Part shown: positions 27,293 through 37,624 of the stretch, piece after piece | Layout: each line of letters starts with the position of its first letter | Position numbering within the stretch: the stretch's first letter is position 1 | Source of the DNA: 'Nostoc azollae' 0708 | GTDB taxonomy: Bacteria > Cyanobacteriota > Cyanobacteriia > Cyanobacteriales > Nostocaceae | Direction of reading: 5' to 3' | Assembly (NCBI RefSeq): GCF_000196515.1 | Contig: NC_014248.1 | Span: 2,473,001 to 2,537,000 of the forward strand | DNA: 64,000 bases | The notes under the pieces: generated by a model | Databases searched by the model: none | The model's input: only the letters and a program-made list of their open reading frames with translations | Told to the model about the DNA's origin: nothing | Program-made: the position numbers and the translations under genes

Positions 27293-27488
27293 TAAATCAT
27301 TTCTTCTTCTGTTCTAATTTAATTTTTAAATCATTAAATTTTCTTTTCTTTTATCTTCTTTACAAAACTTTATTCTCTCACTCTATTCCTATCTTAATAG
27401 GACTTATTCTTATTAACTCTTTTCTTCCTTCAAGGATATTTAGTTATTATGTACTACTATCTGTGACAGTTAGGGTGCGGAAGGTGGG
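27293..27488 (-). repeat. Right arm of the long inverted repeat
   Basis: Upstream end of the IS1634-like element, carrying the terminal repeat and probably the transposase promoter. It is inverted relative to 25054-25265. Confidence 0.8.
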
Positions 27489-27863
27489 GTACATAGGCAA
27501 TTTCAGGAAAGGGGGGGATGCGATCACGATAATTTACCCTTGCTTTCCAAGTGTCCAAATTCTGGGGCTAGGTTTAAAATACCAGCTTTATGGGAGGATG
27601 GGTCTTATCATAGATGCCTAATGCCATTTGTAGAAATTGCTGTATATCAGAAGCCTGTTATTACAAAGAGCGCAAGAACCCTTCTTTTTTAATCCCTTTT
27701 AATGGCATGGGAAAGTAGAATATTAAAACCCCAACCAATTTGAATAGAGCGATCACTTTTTTTGAGAGATTCTACTATAGTAATGAAAGATTTTATGCCT
27801 TTGCAAGCCAAATAGGGACATAACAACCAAAGAATTTTTTAAATTAGTAAAGATAACTTTGAG
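27489..27863. other. Non-coding stretch between the IS and a decayed gene
   Basis: 375 bp. No frame longer than about 40 codons and no repeat I recognise. Nothing resembles the missing N-terminal part of the gene cut at 25054, so sequence was lost when or after the IS inserted. Confidence 0.4.
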
Positions 27864-28346
27864 ATGGCTGGACAGCTATTAGATGATGCAATTGAAACAG
27901 CGCATCGAGTGTGGCAAATAGAACCACACCGTTATGTCCTTATCTCAGCCAATGGTGAGCAACAACCTCTAGCCGTAGATCCTCTGTGGACATGTTACGG
28001 TCTTCGCCCTAATTCTAATAATTTATCCTTTATGGTTCAATCTGTTTAGGAATCACACATAGAGACATGGAAACAGAGGTTAAGTTATTGGCCTATTCGT
28101 GCAGGATTATTAGTCTCAGATGAAATGTATATACTTCAATATTATACTCCTTCGGGCAAGTTAGAAGAACGGATTGTAAATCGTGACTCTTTATATTTAG
28201 AATTAACTAGATCAGATAGCCACTTCTTTAAACCAAAAGCACTGGCAGAATTTTGTACTGATCAACTAACGGGACTTAAACAAAAGTTAAGAGTAAAAAG
28301 GAGTATAATGGGATTTCGCTGTAGCTTTCACGTTAAAAGAACCTGA
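27864..28346 (+). pseudogene. Unrecognised gene, one in-frame stop, 3' end overwritten by an IS
   Basis: ATG 27864: MAGQLLDDAIETAHRVWQIE, PHRYVLISANGEQQPLAVDP ... then TAG at 28047. The same frame continues ESHIETWKQRLSYWPIRAGL, LVSDEMYILQYYTPSGKLEE, FFKPKALAEFCTDQLTGL and runs into the IS701 start at 28346. No family recognised. Confidence 0.5.
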
Positions 28347-29656
28347 TGACAGAAACCACTGCCCCAGCAATGGCACCATGGTTTGAAAGATGGTGTTAAA
28401 GGTTTGATGATGTATTTACTCATAAAGCGCAAAAAAGAGAGTTTAGACATGATTTAGGGGGATGATCGGGTAAAAGTGAGATAAAAAACCTATTTCAAAT
28501 GGTAGAGAATGCCCTATGGGTGACCTACCACCGATTACACCACGTTTTAACTGAAGCACCTTGGTCCAGTTCCCAAGTCAATGAGCATCGGGTAGAGATT
28601 ATGAACAAGTGTAGTCAGAGGAGAATCACCAGAGGATTTAGCTTAATAATTGATTATTCTGTCCATAGAAAAAGGGGGAATTTTAGGGATGGAGTAGGAA
28701 GAAAATATATTGGAGAAATTGGGAAAAGGGATACTGGAATAGTAGTAGTAACAACACATACATCTATTATGATGCCAGTAAAAGCTTACCATTACATATA
28801 GAGTTATATCACCAGGCTGATTCTTTACCCAAGGGGAAACAAGACCCTCTATTTGAGAATAAACCTGAGTTAGGAATTAAATTAATACATCTGACCTTAA
28901 GGCGTGGTTATCAACCAGGAATAGTAATTATAGATGCTGGATATGGCCACAATACATCTTTCTTATTAAAAGATGGAAAATCGGAATTTAAAGTATTTAG
29001 GAGGATTAGCTAAAAATCCCAAAGTCCTTGCCAGTGACCAAGAGGATAGTCCACAAATAATTAGGTTAGATGAATTAGCACAAAGTTTACCCCAACAGGC
29101 TTTTACAGAAATTCAACTGGAGTTAGATAAACCCAAAACATTATGGGTAGTAACTAAAGAAGTAGAAATATCACCCTTAACTAACTGGAAAGGGGAATAT
29201 TACTATGGTCATCAACACTTCTACCTTCTCTCAACCCACTGATATTGACTACTTTATGACCAATGTTTCTTGATCAATTGTCACACCCCAATGGATAGTT
29301 TATACATATTCTCAAAGAAATTTGGTAGAAGTTTTTACAGGGAAGCCAAGGGATGGTTAGGACTCAAAGAATATCAAGTTGGAGATAACAGCAGTTGACT
29401 GCGCCATTTTATTTTGGTTTTCTGTGCCTACACTTTTATTCTTTGCCATCAGTGGACTGGAGGATTAAGACCAAGGTGGGCTAAGAAACCTTTGAATACT
29501 TTTACTGCAGCCTTAGAAGCGTTGAGAACAGCCATATCTTTTCTATTTATTGATTGGCACAACTTGAATCCGGACGTGTTTCCTTCTTATCAAGCCAGTT
29601 TGGGCTACATTTGGGCTTTATTTTTGTTTACGTCCCGTTATTTGATCCTAAAATAG
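28346..29656 (+). pseudogene. IS701-family transposase, stop- and frameshift-ridden
   Basis: MTETTAPAMAPWFERWC-TAA-RFDDVFTHKAQKREFRHDLGG-TGA continues in the same frame into RLHHVLTEAPWSSSQVNEHR, EIMNKCSQRRITRGFSLIID, RKYIGEIGKRDTGIVVVTTH. Later pieces in other frames: ELYHQADSLPKGKQDP, RNLKYLGGLAKNPKVLASDQ, TSDIDYFM-like TDIDYFMTNV, and FILVFCAYTFILCHQWTGGL to TAG at 29654. The order and spacing match a full-length IS701 DDE transposase. It is inactive. Confidence 0.88.
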
Positions 29657-29779
29657 GTTAGGAATATTAGCTAATGAAACTAATTACAAAATCAGATACA
29701 CAAATAGTTTTATTGGATGGAATTTTGTTGATTTGTTTTCTCTGGCTTCCAGAGTGGTAAACTGTAAATGTCAGAATCA

Positions 29780-30247
29780 ATACTTACAGGATTTAAGGGA
29801 TTCCCGCTTGTTGAAAGATTTGCTGCGGTGTAATTTCTAATCTTGGAAAAAGATCATCTTCTAATCTATCTGTACCTCGTTTTGTTTAGGGTTCTGAATC
29901 AGGATGAAGAATGGTAACAGTTTTAGCTTTTCCATCTATCTACAAACCAAACTCTCATGACACTAGCATCAAGATAATCTTTAGCTTTGGCACTCATTTC
30001 TCCAAAAGATTGGTCAGGTGATATAATTTCAATTATTAAGTCCGGGAGAATCGGACAAGCTTCATTACCTTTATTTTACCCCCATTGGGTGAGAACTAGA
30101 CACAAAGCAATGGTTAAACGTGAATGGAACGGAACTCTTTGGAGAGATTTTTGCTTCAGCTTCACTGTTAAGTAATTCGTAGGTTATATCCTCTTCTGGA
30201 AGAGCAAGGAATTCTTGTAGTGTAAGCTGATGTTTAACGGAAATCAT
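29780..30247 (-). pseudogene. Uma2/DUF820-type nuclease relic
   Basis: From ATG 30247: MISVKHQLTLQEFLALPEED, ITYELLNSEAEAKISPKSS; after a break EACPILPDLIIEIISPDQSF, GEMSAKAKDYLDASVMRVW and EDDLFPRLEITPQQIFQQAG. The pattern YELLNGEA ... PDLIIEI-SP-QS is Uma2. Internal sequence is missing and several stops are present. Confidence 0.75.
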
Positions 30248-30314
30248 AGCTATATTTATCCTTGGCAAGGATTCTATCTCTATAGAATTTAGGGAAATTA
30301 AACACCATTTAATT

Positions 30315-30728
30315 CTATCCGGAAATATGTACTACCAACTCTCTGGAATGATTATGCTGACGATGTTCCCAAATATAAATACCTTGCCATGTTCCCAAAA
30401 CTAAATAACCATTATTAATAGGAATAGTTTCGGAAGTATGAGTTAAAACTGTGCGGATATGCCCTGGCATATCATCAGCACCTTCGGCATCATGAATATA
30501 ATTGTTGCCTTCTGGTACTAATTTCGCCATGAAATTTGCTAAATCTATTAACACATCAGGATCAGCATTTTCTTGAATGACTAAACTGGCTGAAGTGTGA
30601 CGCAGAAATAATGTACAAAGCCCGGTTGTCACCCCCGATTCTGCGACAATAGCAGCAATTTTTGAGGTAATGTTTTGAAATGATTTACCAGTTGTGGTAA
30701 CTCTGAGTAATTTTTGGTAGTGTATCAT
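30315..30728 (-). CDS. YjbQ/UPF0047 family protein
   Basis: 137 aa, the usual family length. Conserved His and acidic residues are in LFLRHTSASLVIQENADPDV, NYIHDAEGADDMPGHIRTVL and IYIWEHRQHNHSRELVVHI. YjbQ proteins form a trimeric beta-barrel with a metal- or phosphate-binding site, and some have secondary thiamine-phosphate-synthase activity; the physiological role is unclear. It lies 48 bp downstream of the glycosyltransferase gene on the same strand and could share its transcript. Confidence 0.9.
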   Translation of the reverse strand: MIHYQKLLRVTTTGKSFQNITSKIAAIVAESGVTTGLCTLFLRHTSASLVIQENADPDVLIDLANFMAKLVPEGNNYIHDAEGADDMPGHIRTVLTHTSETIPINNGYLVLGTWQGIYIWEHRQHNHSRELVVHISG

Positions 30729-30776
30729 CCGCTTTTGGACTTTGGATTTGGAGTATGTTAGCCATCTTATTTACAG

Positions 30777-31853
30777 TCACTGTAAATAATCTCTCACGGC
30801 TTTGGCGATAGTTTCATTCCCATCTTTAGCTATTGGTTGCAGTTGTTGCGGTGGTTGGGGTGTGTCATGGAGAAAATCCCAATTTCCTTGAAAGAATTCT
30901 GTAGCGGTAATGATTTGATGTTGGTTGTAATTCTTGATTCCTTCTAATAGCAAATTAGCTTCGGCAAAGTTATCACGGGGTATGGTAATAATAGGTAGCT
31001 CCAGACGGGTAGCTTCAGCAAATGTGCTGTATCCAGGTTTAGAAATCACTCTTCCACAAATTGGCATAAAATCTACAGGTTGATATTGACGATTTGTGAT
31101 TTTAATTAAGTTGGGTAATTCTGGTGCTGAAGCATCGAAGGTGATAAATTGCCAATCAGGAAATTGACTGACGTTGTGATAAGGAATTGCTTTTAAACCT
31201 AAACCACCAAAGCTGAGTAAGATGGTTCTTTCTGGTAGTGCAGTTATTCCCCAAGTAGTGCGTATTTCCTCATATGGGAAGTGGGGAGAACCACCTGTTA
31301 AACCCACATCTATGATATTGGGGAAAGCTGCCATCTTTTCATGAAAGGGAAGACGGAATAAGCAATCGCTCTTAGTATACCAATCACTAATCCAATCGGC
31401 AATTTCTATAAATTCCCCTTCCCACTCTCGGTAAATAAAGTCCCAACTAAAGTTACTTGTCATCCAGCAGGGAATATTTGCTGCTTTTGCAAATCCGGCA
31501 GCGAGAAAGGGAATATCTGCCAATATCAGCTTAACACGATTTTGACGAATAAAGTTAACTTCGGATTCAATTAATGAATTTTGATTTTTTTTAATCTCCT
31601 GTAATTTTGCTAAGGTAGCTGGTTTATCCATTGTCAAACTATCAGTTTGCACTACACCTAAATCAAATGCGCGTTGACGGAGGATAAAATGACCTTGGAT
31701 GTAGGATTCTAGCAGCCATCTAGGTGCGGTTGTCACAAGAATTAACAGCACTTCTGGACATAATTTTTGGATGGTTGCGGCTACGGCAGCAGTACGGGTA
31801 GTATGACCAAAGCCGTGATTAGTGATGGCTATATATAAAATTGGTCTGTTCAT
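30777..31853 (-). CDS. MurG-like (GT-B fold) glycosyltransferase family protein
   Basis: 358 aa. The N-terminus ILYIAITNHGFGHTTRTAAV has the Gly-rich acceptor loop HGFGHTTR found in MurG-like and L-arabinokinase-like GT-B proteins. The C-terminal half has LSFGGLGLKAIP and VISKPGYSTFAEATRLELPI, the nucleotide-sugar-binding pattern (KPGYST-AE). Sugar and acceptor are unknown. A cytoplasmic enzyme is expected because there is no signal or membrane segment. It precedes yjbQ and follows a dead aminotransferase gene. Confidence 0.75.
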   Translation of the reverse strand: MNRPILYIAITNHGFGHTTRTAAVAATIQKLCPEVLLILVTTAPRWLLESYIQGHFILRQRAFDLGVVQTDSLTMDKPATLAKLQEIKKNQNSLIESEVNFIRQNRVKLILADIPFLAAGFAKAANIPCWMTSNFSWDFIYREWEGEFIEIADWISDWYTKSDCLFRLPFHEKMAAFPNIIDVGLTGGSPHFPYEEIRTTWGITALPERTILLSFGGLGLKAIPYHNVSQFPDWQFITFDASAPELPNLIKITNRQYQPVDFMPICGRVISKPGYSTFAEATRLELPIITIPRDNFAEANLLLEGIKNYNQHQIITATEFFQGNWDFLHDTPQPPQQLQPIAKDGNETIAKAVRDYLQ

Positions 31854-32486
31854 GGTTATTTAGTTCTGGGATTTTTAACCGGAGATACACGCAGATACAC
31901 GCGAATGATCAATCTGTGTTCATCTACGGTAATTTTACATTTGATAAAACCCTTTAATCGTTTCTACTAGTTGGTCAATTTCTGATTCTAAGGTTAAGTA
32001 ATGAACGCTGACACGGATATAGTTAGGATTAGCAATTGTGCGCGTGAGGATTTTTTGCGGTTCTAGAAATTTAACCGAATTTACATTTGGTTGATTATTG
32101 GTAAGTTGAAATGATACTAATCCGCTTTAGGGTGGTGAATTTTTTAAACATTTTATATTTGGTAAGTTAGTTAGTTAATGCCAGAGATATTCACTATTCT
32201 TGCAAATTCGCTGATATCGTTCTTCTGCTGTTCCCCATTGATGATGAGTGGCGATCACTTCCCTCAAACTTACATATAATGTAATGGAGTTGCTAAGGTA
32301 GACACTTGATATCTTCTGCCATCTGGTTGCCAGTCTATTGCTTGTCCTTGATTATTGGTAACTACTCCATCTAAACCAATAAATGTGGGTTGTAATTGTT
32401 CCCGTGCTTCCCTTCGCACATACAAACCACCCACACCCGCAGGGCCACATAACCATTTATGACCTGTGAAAGCATAGAAATCTACA

Positions 32487-32514
32487 CCCAATTCTCTTAA
32501 CCCAATTCTCTTAA
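32487..32514. repeat. 14-bp tandem duplication inside the aminotransferase pseudogene
   Basis: CCCAATTCTCTTAA is repeated exactly twice (32487-32500 and 32501-32514). Removing one copy restores LNLRELG joined to VDFYAFTG, so the duplication itself caused a frameshift. Confidence 0.92.
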
Positions 32515-32545
32515 ATTTAGAGGTATAACTCCTACTGATTGAGCT

Positions 32546-32580
32546 GCATCTACTAACAACTCCCTGTTGTTAGTAGATGC
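32546..32580. repeat. Perfect 15-bp palindrome arms around a 5-nt loop
   Basis: GCATCTACTAACAAC (32546-32560) and its exact reverse complement (32566-32580) flank TCCCT. It lies at the point where the pseudogene leaves frame, just where the gene should encode the residues before LLVDAAQS. Confidence 0.92.
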
Positions 32581-33267
32581 ATATATCGGCGATTTTGTTA
32601 ATGGGTAAAACTTGACCTGTGTTCCACAAAACATGACTTAAAACTACTAACCGTATCTTGGGGCGCAAGTTTCCGGCAATAATACTGACAGGGTTGCCCT
32701 CATTGAAAGTTGCCATCAGCGGACAAGTAGAAACTTCTACACCAAATCTCAGGCTAATTTCCCCAGCAGTGGCAATGACTTCGGGATATTCACAGTCGGA
32801 GAGCAGTAAATGATCGCCTGGTTGCCAATTAATCCCCCACATTCCAATGTTACAGCCAATTGTGACATTACCTATAAGTATGATGATGTCATTTGCTACA
32901 TTGAAAAGAGATGTGAGCGCCTCTTTAGTTGCTTGCATTTGGGGAGATATCCAGCCATAAGCCTCAGCACCAAAGGGACCTATTTCCTGAATATGCGCTT
33001 GAGTTTGGGTAATAGCATCCATAGCCCCTTGAGGCATTGGTCCTTGTCCTCCATAATTAAAATAAATCTTATTCGCTAAAGCTGGAAATTGTGCGCGATG
33101 CTGATGCAGCATATATGAATCCGTTTTGAATACTGAAAATACTTGTGTCAGTAGGCAAGAGGCAAAAGGCAGTGTTTTTTAATTTTTAATTTTTAATTTT
33201 TAATTTCTTCCCCACACCCTCTTCCTGACTTTCCCCAAAATACCCCAATTATTGTTAACTTAATAGG

Positions 33268-34728
33268 ATGTTAATCAATGCTGAACTCCTGTTACAATAC
33301 CAACGCTGTAAACGGCGGCCTTTTTTAGATACTCATGGTGACTATAACCAGCGAGATGTTTCTCATGAGTTGTTGGTGAAAGTGCAACAAGACAAATTCA
33401 CTCATCAACAAAGTGTGTTGGAAAATTTAGAGTATCATCAACCTAATTATCCTTCAGGAAACTGGCAAGCTGGAGCAGCAGCAACTATAGAATTGATGCA
33501 GCAAGGGGTTGATGTCATTCATCGCGGTGTGTTATTAGCCAATTATGCAGAAAAATACACCTTACTGAGTCGTCCAGATTTACTTGTTAAACAGCCAGGA
33601 ATATCCAGTTTTGGAGACTGCGTTTATGTTCCCGTAGATATACAACTAGGTAAACGTCCCAAACAAGAATATCAAGTTATCGCTGCGTTTCATGCAGAAA
33701 TTGTAGGAGCATTACAGGAAGTATCTCTGGATACTGCTTGGTTGATTTTGCGGAACAAGGACTTAACCTATGTGGTGGATTTAGATAAGTGGACACTACC
33801 AATGCTGGAGATATTAGCGGAGTATGTGCAGGTAATTGAATCACCAGAAGCACCAGAGGTATTTATTGCCCGTCAAAAATGTAATCTATGTCACTGGTAT
33901 AATCATTGTTATGCGATCGCCCAATCACAGCAACATCTCTCCCTTTTACCTGGTGTAACACCGATTCGTTACACTCAACTGCAAGCATTATCCACTACCA
34001 CTTTAGAAGCACTTGTTAACACCAGTCCCAGGACTTTAGAAACCCTGGTTGGGTTTGATACAGAAGTAGCATCTAAACTCATAGTACAAGCCCAATCAAC
34101 ATTCACAAAACGCCCTCTAATTTTACCCTACGCCCTACCGCTCGAAAACCTGACATTTACAGCCCCCATCGAGATATATTTTGATATTGAGGCACAACCA
34201 GATTTAAACTTAAATTACTTGTTAGGGGTTTTGGTGGTTGATAGACAAAGTAACAGAGAACAGTTTTATTCATTTTTAGCAGAAACACCAACCCAAGAAG
34301 CATTTATTTGGCAGCAATTTCTGGATTTAGTGTGGCAATATCCCCAAGCACCAATTTATCATTTTTGTGCTTACGAAGTTGATACAGTCAAAAAACTAGG
34401 AAGACTTTACCGCACACCTCACTCCTCAGTCAGTCCCGTGCTCAAGCGTTTCGTAGATATTTATGAACAATTAACCCAAAGCGTAGCTTTACCAATAGAA
34501 AGTTATGCATTAAAAGTGATCGCACGTTGGTTAGGATTTGAGTGGCGTGATCCAGAAGCTACTGGCGCAAAATGTATTTATTGGTATGATCAATGGTTAG
34601 AAATAGGCGATCATACCTTACTAGAATTAATCCAACGCTACAACGAAGATGACTGTCGCGCCACCCTCACAGTTAAAAACTGGCTAGTAGACTTTTTCCA
34701 AAACGAACACACCAAAAGATTAGCGTAA
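33268..34728 (+). CDS. TM0106-family RecB-like putative nuclease
   Basis: 486 aa. The N-terminal half is a Cas4/RecB-like PD-(D/E)XK region (LLLQYQRCKRRPFLDTHGD; YTLLSRPDLLVKQPG; YVPVDIQLGKRPKQEYQVIA) with cysteines C-x2-C-x5-C in KCNLCHWYNHC that, together with the N-terminal Cys, could hold an Fe-S cluster. The C-terminal half is a 3'-5' exonuclease-like RNase H domain (IEIYFDIEAQPDLNLNYLLG; RYNEDDCRATLTVKNWL). This matches TM0106/TIGR03491 proteins. It probably processes DNA or RNA ends; the substrate is unknown. It stands alone, facing the broken aminotransferase gene. Confidence 0.88.
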   Translation: MLINAELLLQYQRCKRRPFLDTHGDYNQRDVSHELLVKVQQDKFTHQQSVLENLEYHQPNYPSGNWQAGAAATIELMQQGVDVIHRGVLLANYAEKYTLLSRPDLLVKQPGISSFGDCVYVPVDIQLGKRPKQEYQVIAAFHAEIVGALQEVSLDTAWLILRNKDLTYVVDLDKWTLPMLEILAEYVQVIESPEAPEVFIARQKCNLCHWYNHCYAIAQSQQHLSLLPGVTPIRYTQLQALSTTTLEALVNTSPRTLETLVGFDTEVASKLIVQAQSTFTKRPLILPYALPLENLTFTAPIEIYFDIEAQPDLNLNYLLGVLVVDRQSNREQFYSFLAETPTQEAFIWQQFLDLVWQYPQAPIYHFCAYEVDTVKKLGRLYRTPHSSVSPVLKRFVDIYEQLTQSVALPIESYALKVIARWLGFEWRDPEATGAKCIYWYDQWLEIGDHTLLELIQRYNEDDCRATLTVKNWLVDFFQNEHTKRLA

Positions 34729-34819
34729 GTATATTATTAGCAATTCTCATATAGCAATTCTAAATGAATCATGAGTAAGTAGTATTACTGCATTTGTAAC
34801 TTATAAAACTAGAATTTAA

Positions 34820-34938
34820 CCCACATTCCGCACCCTAAACTGCCACAGAAAGAAATTACGGAGAGAAAAAATCCAAGGGAGCATAAAGACAAACATATGC
34901 AGTGAAAAAAGGCATTGGAGAAACAGTAAAGCACCAAA
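34820..34938 (+). mobile_element. Solo left end of the IS1634-like element
   Basis: 119 bp beginning CCCACATTCCGCACCCTAAA match 25267-25386 with about three substitutions and then stop at GCACCAAA, where an IS5-type fragment begins. No transposase remains. Confidence 0.85.
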
Positions 34939-35312
34939 TAGCGATTATGCTATGACGACTCAGAACAAAAGGCAGGAAACAAAGAGTTTTCCACCAAGGG
35001 TATTTTTGTTGAACAGGTCATTAGACTTGTAAAAATATTCCGGGTACCTCAACAAAGATTTCCCCTGAATTCCCCAATTTACTCACAAGTAATTCTTACT
35101 ATTTGTGGTTTAGTCACATTAGGAACTGGTTCATTAGTTTTGGCCATTTCATAAATGTTATGGATATGAGGTCAGTTATGAATTAGTCATCAATACCTTC
35201 ATGTATAGGAACTGTCCGTAACTATTCCCAACCCTGATTCTTTCCTTGGCTCTTTCCTAATCTTAACACTATGGAAAGCCAGACACAGACTCCTTTGTGA
35301 ATTTTCGGCCCT
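34938..35312 (+). mobile_element. IS5-type transposase 3' fragment, internal-deletion derivative (copy 1)
   Basis: Coding-like pieces GNKEFSTKGIFVEQVIRLVK, KIFRVPQQRFPLN and ILTICGLVTLGTG are the C-terminus of the helix-turn-helix/DDE IS5-family transposase common in cyanobacteria. It matches the reverse complement of 42471-42851 at roughly 90-95 percent. Both copies carry the same junction, in which the N-terminal YAM segment is joined directly to this C-terminus. Confidence 0.8.
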
Positions 35313-35758
35313 CTCTAATTCGTAATTCATAACAATACCGTCGCCAAAATACGAGGGTGAGTTGATGATGCTTTAACCATTAACTCCCATTTCTTTCTTT
35401 GAGGCTTGCCAAAAATAATAAGTCTTAAAAATTCCTTCCAGGTTTCCTACAAGGGTTTTTTAACGTATTAACTGCAGTATAAGGGTTTGAGATTCCAAAC
35501 TACCTTTTAAGAGTTGCGCTTATTTGTATTTAATTGTGACAAAAGCGGCAAGATTTTTGTAGCCTTTTATTTTGGCTAAGGTATTATCATAATATATCTT
35601 CTTCCATCTTCCATCTTCCTTCGCGGTCTACCCTGCGGGAAGCCAGCCTCCGGGAAGCCAGCCTCCGGGTGTCTACGGGTCTTTACAGTTCATTTAATCC
35701 GTACTCTTTTAGTGCAAAACTCGTAACCAGTCCCCAATCACTAAATATAGTAACCTTT
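35313..35758. other. Non-coding debris between IS fragments and the DUF1822 relic
   Basis: 446 bp without an ORF. Contains a 15-bp direct repeat, GGGAAGCCAGCCTCC twice at about 35638-35667, inside a GC-rich island of a dispersed repeat. Confidence 0.45.
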
Positions 35759-36133
35759 ACTAATTCTACAGACTTAATTTTAGAAATTCCCGACACCATA
35801 CAGTAACAAGCCAGACTTCATAGTCCATCTTTTTCTAACTCCTATTCTCGTTATCAAGCTTATATTAATGAACTTTGCTTGAGTGTCGTCTTGCAATGGT
35901 TACAAGAAGATTTAACACCACAAGTAAAGGTATGCTTAACTACTGCTTTAGTATCCAGTTTTTGGGAACTGGTAAATCCAAATACTGTCATCATAGACTC
36001 CATGAAATTAATTTGAGTTCCCCAACACACGATTGATTTAAGTGAATTTCCAGTACCTCAAGAATGGGTAGATATACCAAGTTGGGTGGGAGATTATTAT
36101 TTAGTAGTACAAATAGAAGCAGAAGATGGTTAG
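35759..36133 (+). pseudogene. DUF1822 family gene, three in-frame stops, truncated by IS66
   Basis: One continuous frame: TNSTDLILEIPDTIQ-TAA-QARLHSPSFSNSYSRYQAYI, NELCLSVVLQWLQEDLTPQV ... VIIDSMKLI-TGA-VPQHTIDLSEFPVPQEWVDI, PSWVGDYYLVVQIEAEDG-TAG. The PQEWVDIPSW-DYYL-VQ pattern is diagnostic of DUF1822 (cyanobacterial, function unknown). The last TAG stands where family members usually have Trp (GWVRVWGY). It is followed directly by the IS66 remnant. Confidence 0.8.
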
Positions 36134-36195
36134 TCAGGATTCAGGTGGTGGGGTATTGACAAGTGTGATAATAGGAGAGGCAGAATATAGCAGTT

Positions 36196-37624
36196 ATGGA
36201 AAAGAAGCTGCCACCAAAACTAGACCGAGAGATATTGAAGCAGTTGGCAATAGAGCAACTGGTAGAAGTCATTATTGACCAGGGGAAAAGTATAGAGAAC
36301 CTAAGAAATAGAGTAGTAGAACTGGAAAAAGAAATAGAGAAACTCAAAGTCAGTAGAGATTTAGAGACCATAACATTATCCAAACCACCGTCGGGAGATA
36401 TCCTCAAAGAAACCGAGAACAAACAACAAGAGAAACAAGAAGAGAAGCAGACACGAAAACGGAAACCAGGAGGACAACCAGGGCATAGGGGAAAAAGGAG
36501 AAAGGGGTTTAGTGGAGTAGATAGAATAGATTTGAGATAGTGGGACGGCAAGTGTGTGGATGGTGAGGTCACGGGCAATTCTTTGGCGAACCAATAAAAA
36601 TCCAAACACAACAAGTAGGGACTTGGTGGACAGGCCAATCCAAATAGTAGAATATGAAAGATATACGTGGATTTGCAGTGTGTGTGGGGAAACACAAAGG
36701 GCACACTGATCACCAGAAATAGTACTGGGACAAGATATAGGAATCACAGGACAAGCTTTTTTGGGATGGATCAATAACTAGGGCCATTGACCCTATGAGA
36801 AACAACACTTGTTGTTGTGGGCACTGGGTCAAATAGAAATTGGACTGGGAACATTAGTAGGTACCAATGAAGGAATAGATGGTCCAGTGGCTCAAAGTAT
36901 TCATAGCCTCAAACAGTGGATAAAACAAACCCAGCCTCATATCCTTGGGGATGAAACACCCTGGGTAGTCAAAGGGGTGAAACAATGGTTATGGATTTTT
37001 GCCAATAGTGACTTCCCTTGATTTTATGGGCCTGATACTCCTTGTCCTCATGAGTTAGAATCCATTGTGGGTTCAAGTTACTCTGGTGTACTCAGTTCTG
37101 ATGACTTTACTGCCTATAACGATTATGCGGTCACAGCTCAACAGAAATGTCAGGCACATCTACCCCGTCACTTCAAGACACTAATCAAGATTCCTGGCTT
37201 CAATCACCAAGAAATTGGCACAAAATTCATGGACCTCATAGATGGTTTTAAAAACTACCCTTTATTCCAACAAACCCAAAACCTTCATGAATTCTTGACT
37301 TGCCCATCCTAGTTTCAACCAAAAGTTGAATCTTCCATTCATTCATTGATCAAGCCCCAGGGGAACCTGGTAAACTTTTACCTTCCTTAGGCAATAGACC
37401 TTGATCATAATTTAGCTGAACCAAGGTTAGGTTTAGCACTGACACAAGGAAAAGTCTGTGGTGGTTCTCTTTCTCTGGAGCTCTTCCAACATCCTGCCAA
37501 TTTATTGACCGTTATACAAACTTGTCGCCGTCAAGCACTTTCTCTAATTGAGTTTTTTGACCAACCTATGAAAGCCATGGTTCACTCTGCTTTCCATACA
37601 CCTTCTTTAATCCCTCTTCCTTAG
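36196..37624 (+). pseudogene. IS66-family transposase (TnpC-like), inactivated
   Basis: The N-terminal 114 codons are intact: a leucine-zipper-like coiled coil (ENLRNRVVELEKEIEKLKVS) and the KRKPGGQPGHRGKRRKGFSG motif. A stop at 36538 and further breaks follow, with clear downstream pieces: LLWALGQIEIGLGTLVGTNE, WIKQTQPHILGDETPWVVKG, SSDDFTAYNDYAVTAQQKCQ, AHLPRHFKTLIKI and QGKVCGGSLSLELFQH. The acidic catalytic positions (HILGDET, SSDDFTAY) fit the IS66 DDE fold. Accessory genes tnpA/tnpB are absent. Confidence 0.88.

Larger units (their letters stand above)
25054..27488. mobile_element. IS1634-like element remnant with an extra inverted end
   Basis: The outer ends are matching terminal inverted repeats: CCCACCTTCCGCACCCTAAC then TGTCACA at 25054, and its reverse complement ending at 27488. 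A second, related end (CCCACATTCCGCACCCTAAA then CTGCCACAG) begins at 25267. So the original element is probably 25267-27488 (2.2 kb, transposase leftward), and 25054-25265 is an inverted duplicate of its right end. No clear target-site duplication is visible at the outer edges. Confidence 0.75.
31935..33112 (-). pseudogene. Class V PLP aminotransferase / cysteine desulfurase-like gene, inactivated
   Basis: From ATG 33112: MLHQHRAQFPALANKIYFNY, GGQGPMPQGAM and so on through ILIGNVTIGCNIGMWGINWQ and IRLVVLSHVLWNTGQVLPI. Then, across a perfect palindrome (32546-32580), the frame shifts to ELLVDAAQSVGVIPLNLREL. A 14-bp tandem duplication (32487-32514) shifts again to VDFYAFTGHKWLCGPAGVGG, which holds the PLP lysine in GHKW. 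Further breaks precede the tail IANPNYIRVSVHYLTLESEI and the stop at 31935. The original was an isopenicillin-N-epimerase-like protein of about 390 aa. Confidence 0.88.

Noticed and set aside
20478-30247. Uma2 relics as a restriction or defence island with the CRISPR locus
   Set aside because: Uma2/DUF820 genes are dispersed in high copy in cyanobacteria, so two dead copies are not evidence of an island.
36141-36774. Long leftward frames (190 and 132 aa) opposite the IS66 gene
   Set aside because: Low-complexity products rich in Ser/Phe/Leu that mirror the Lys/Glu-rich transposase; the rightward frame has the IS66 motifs.
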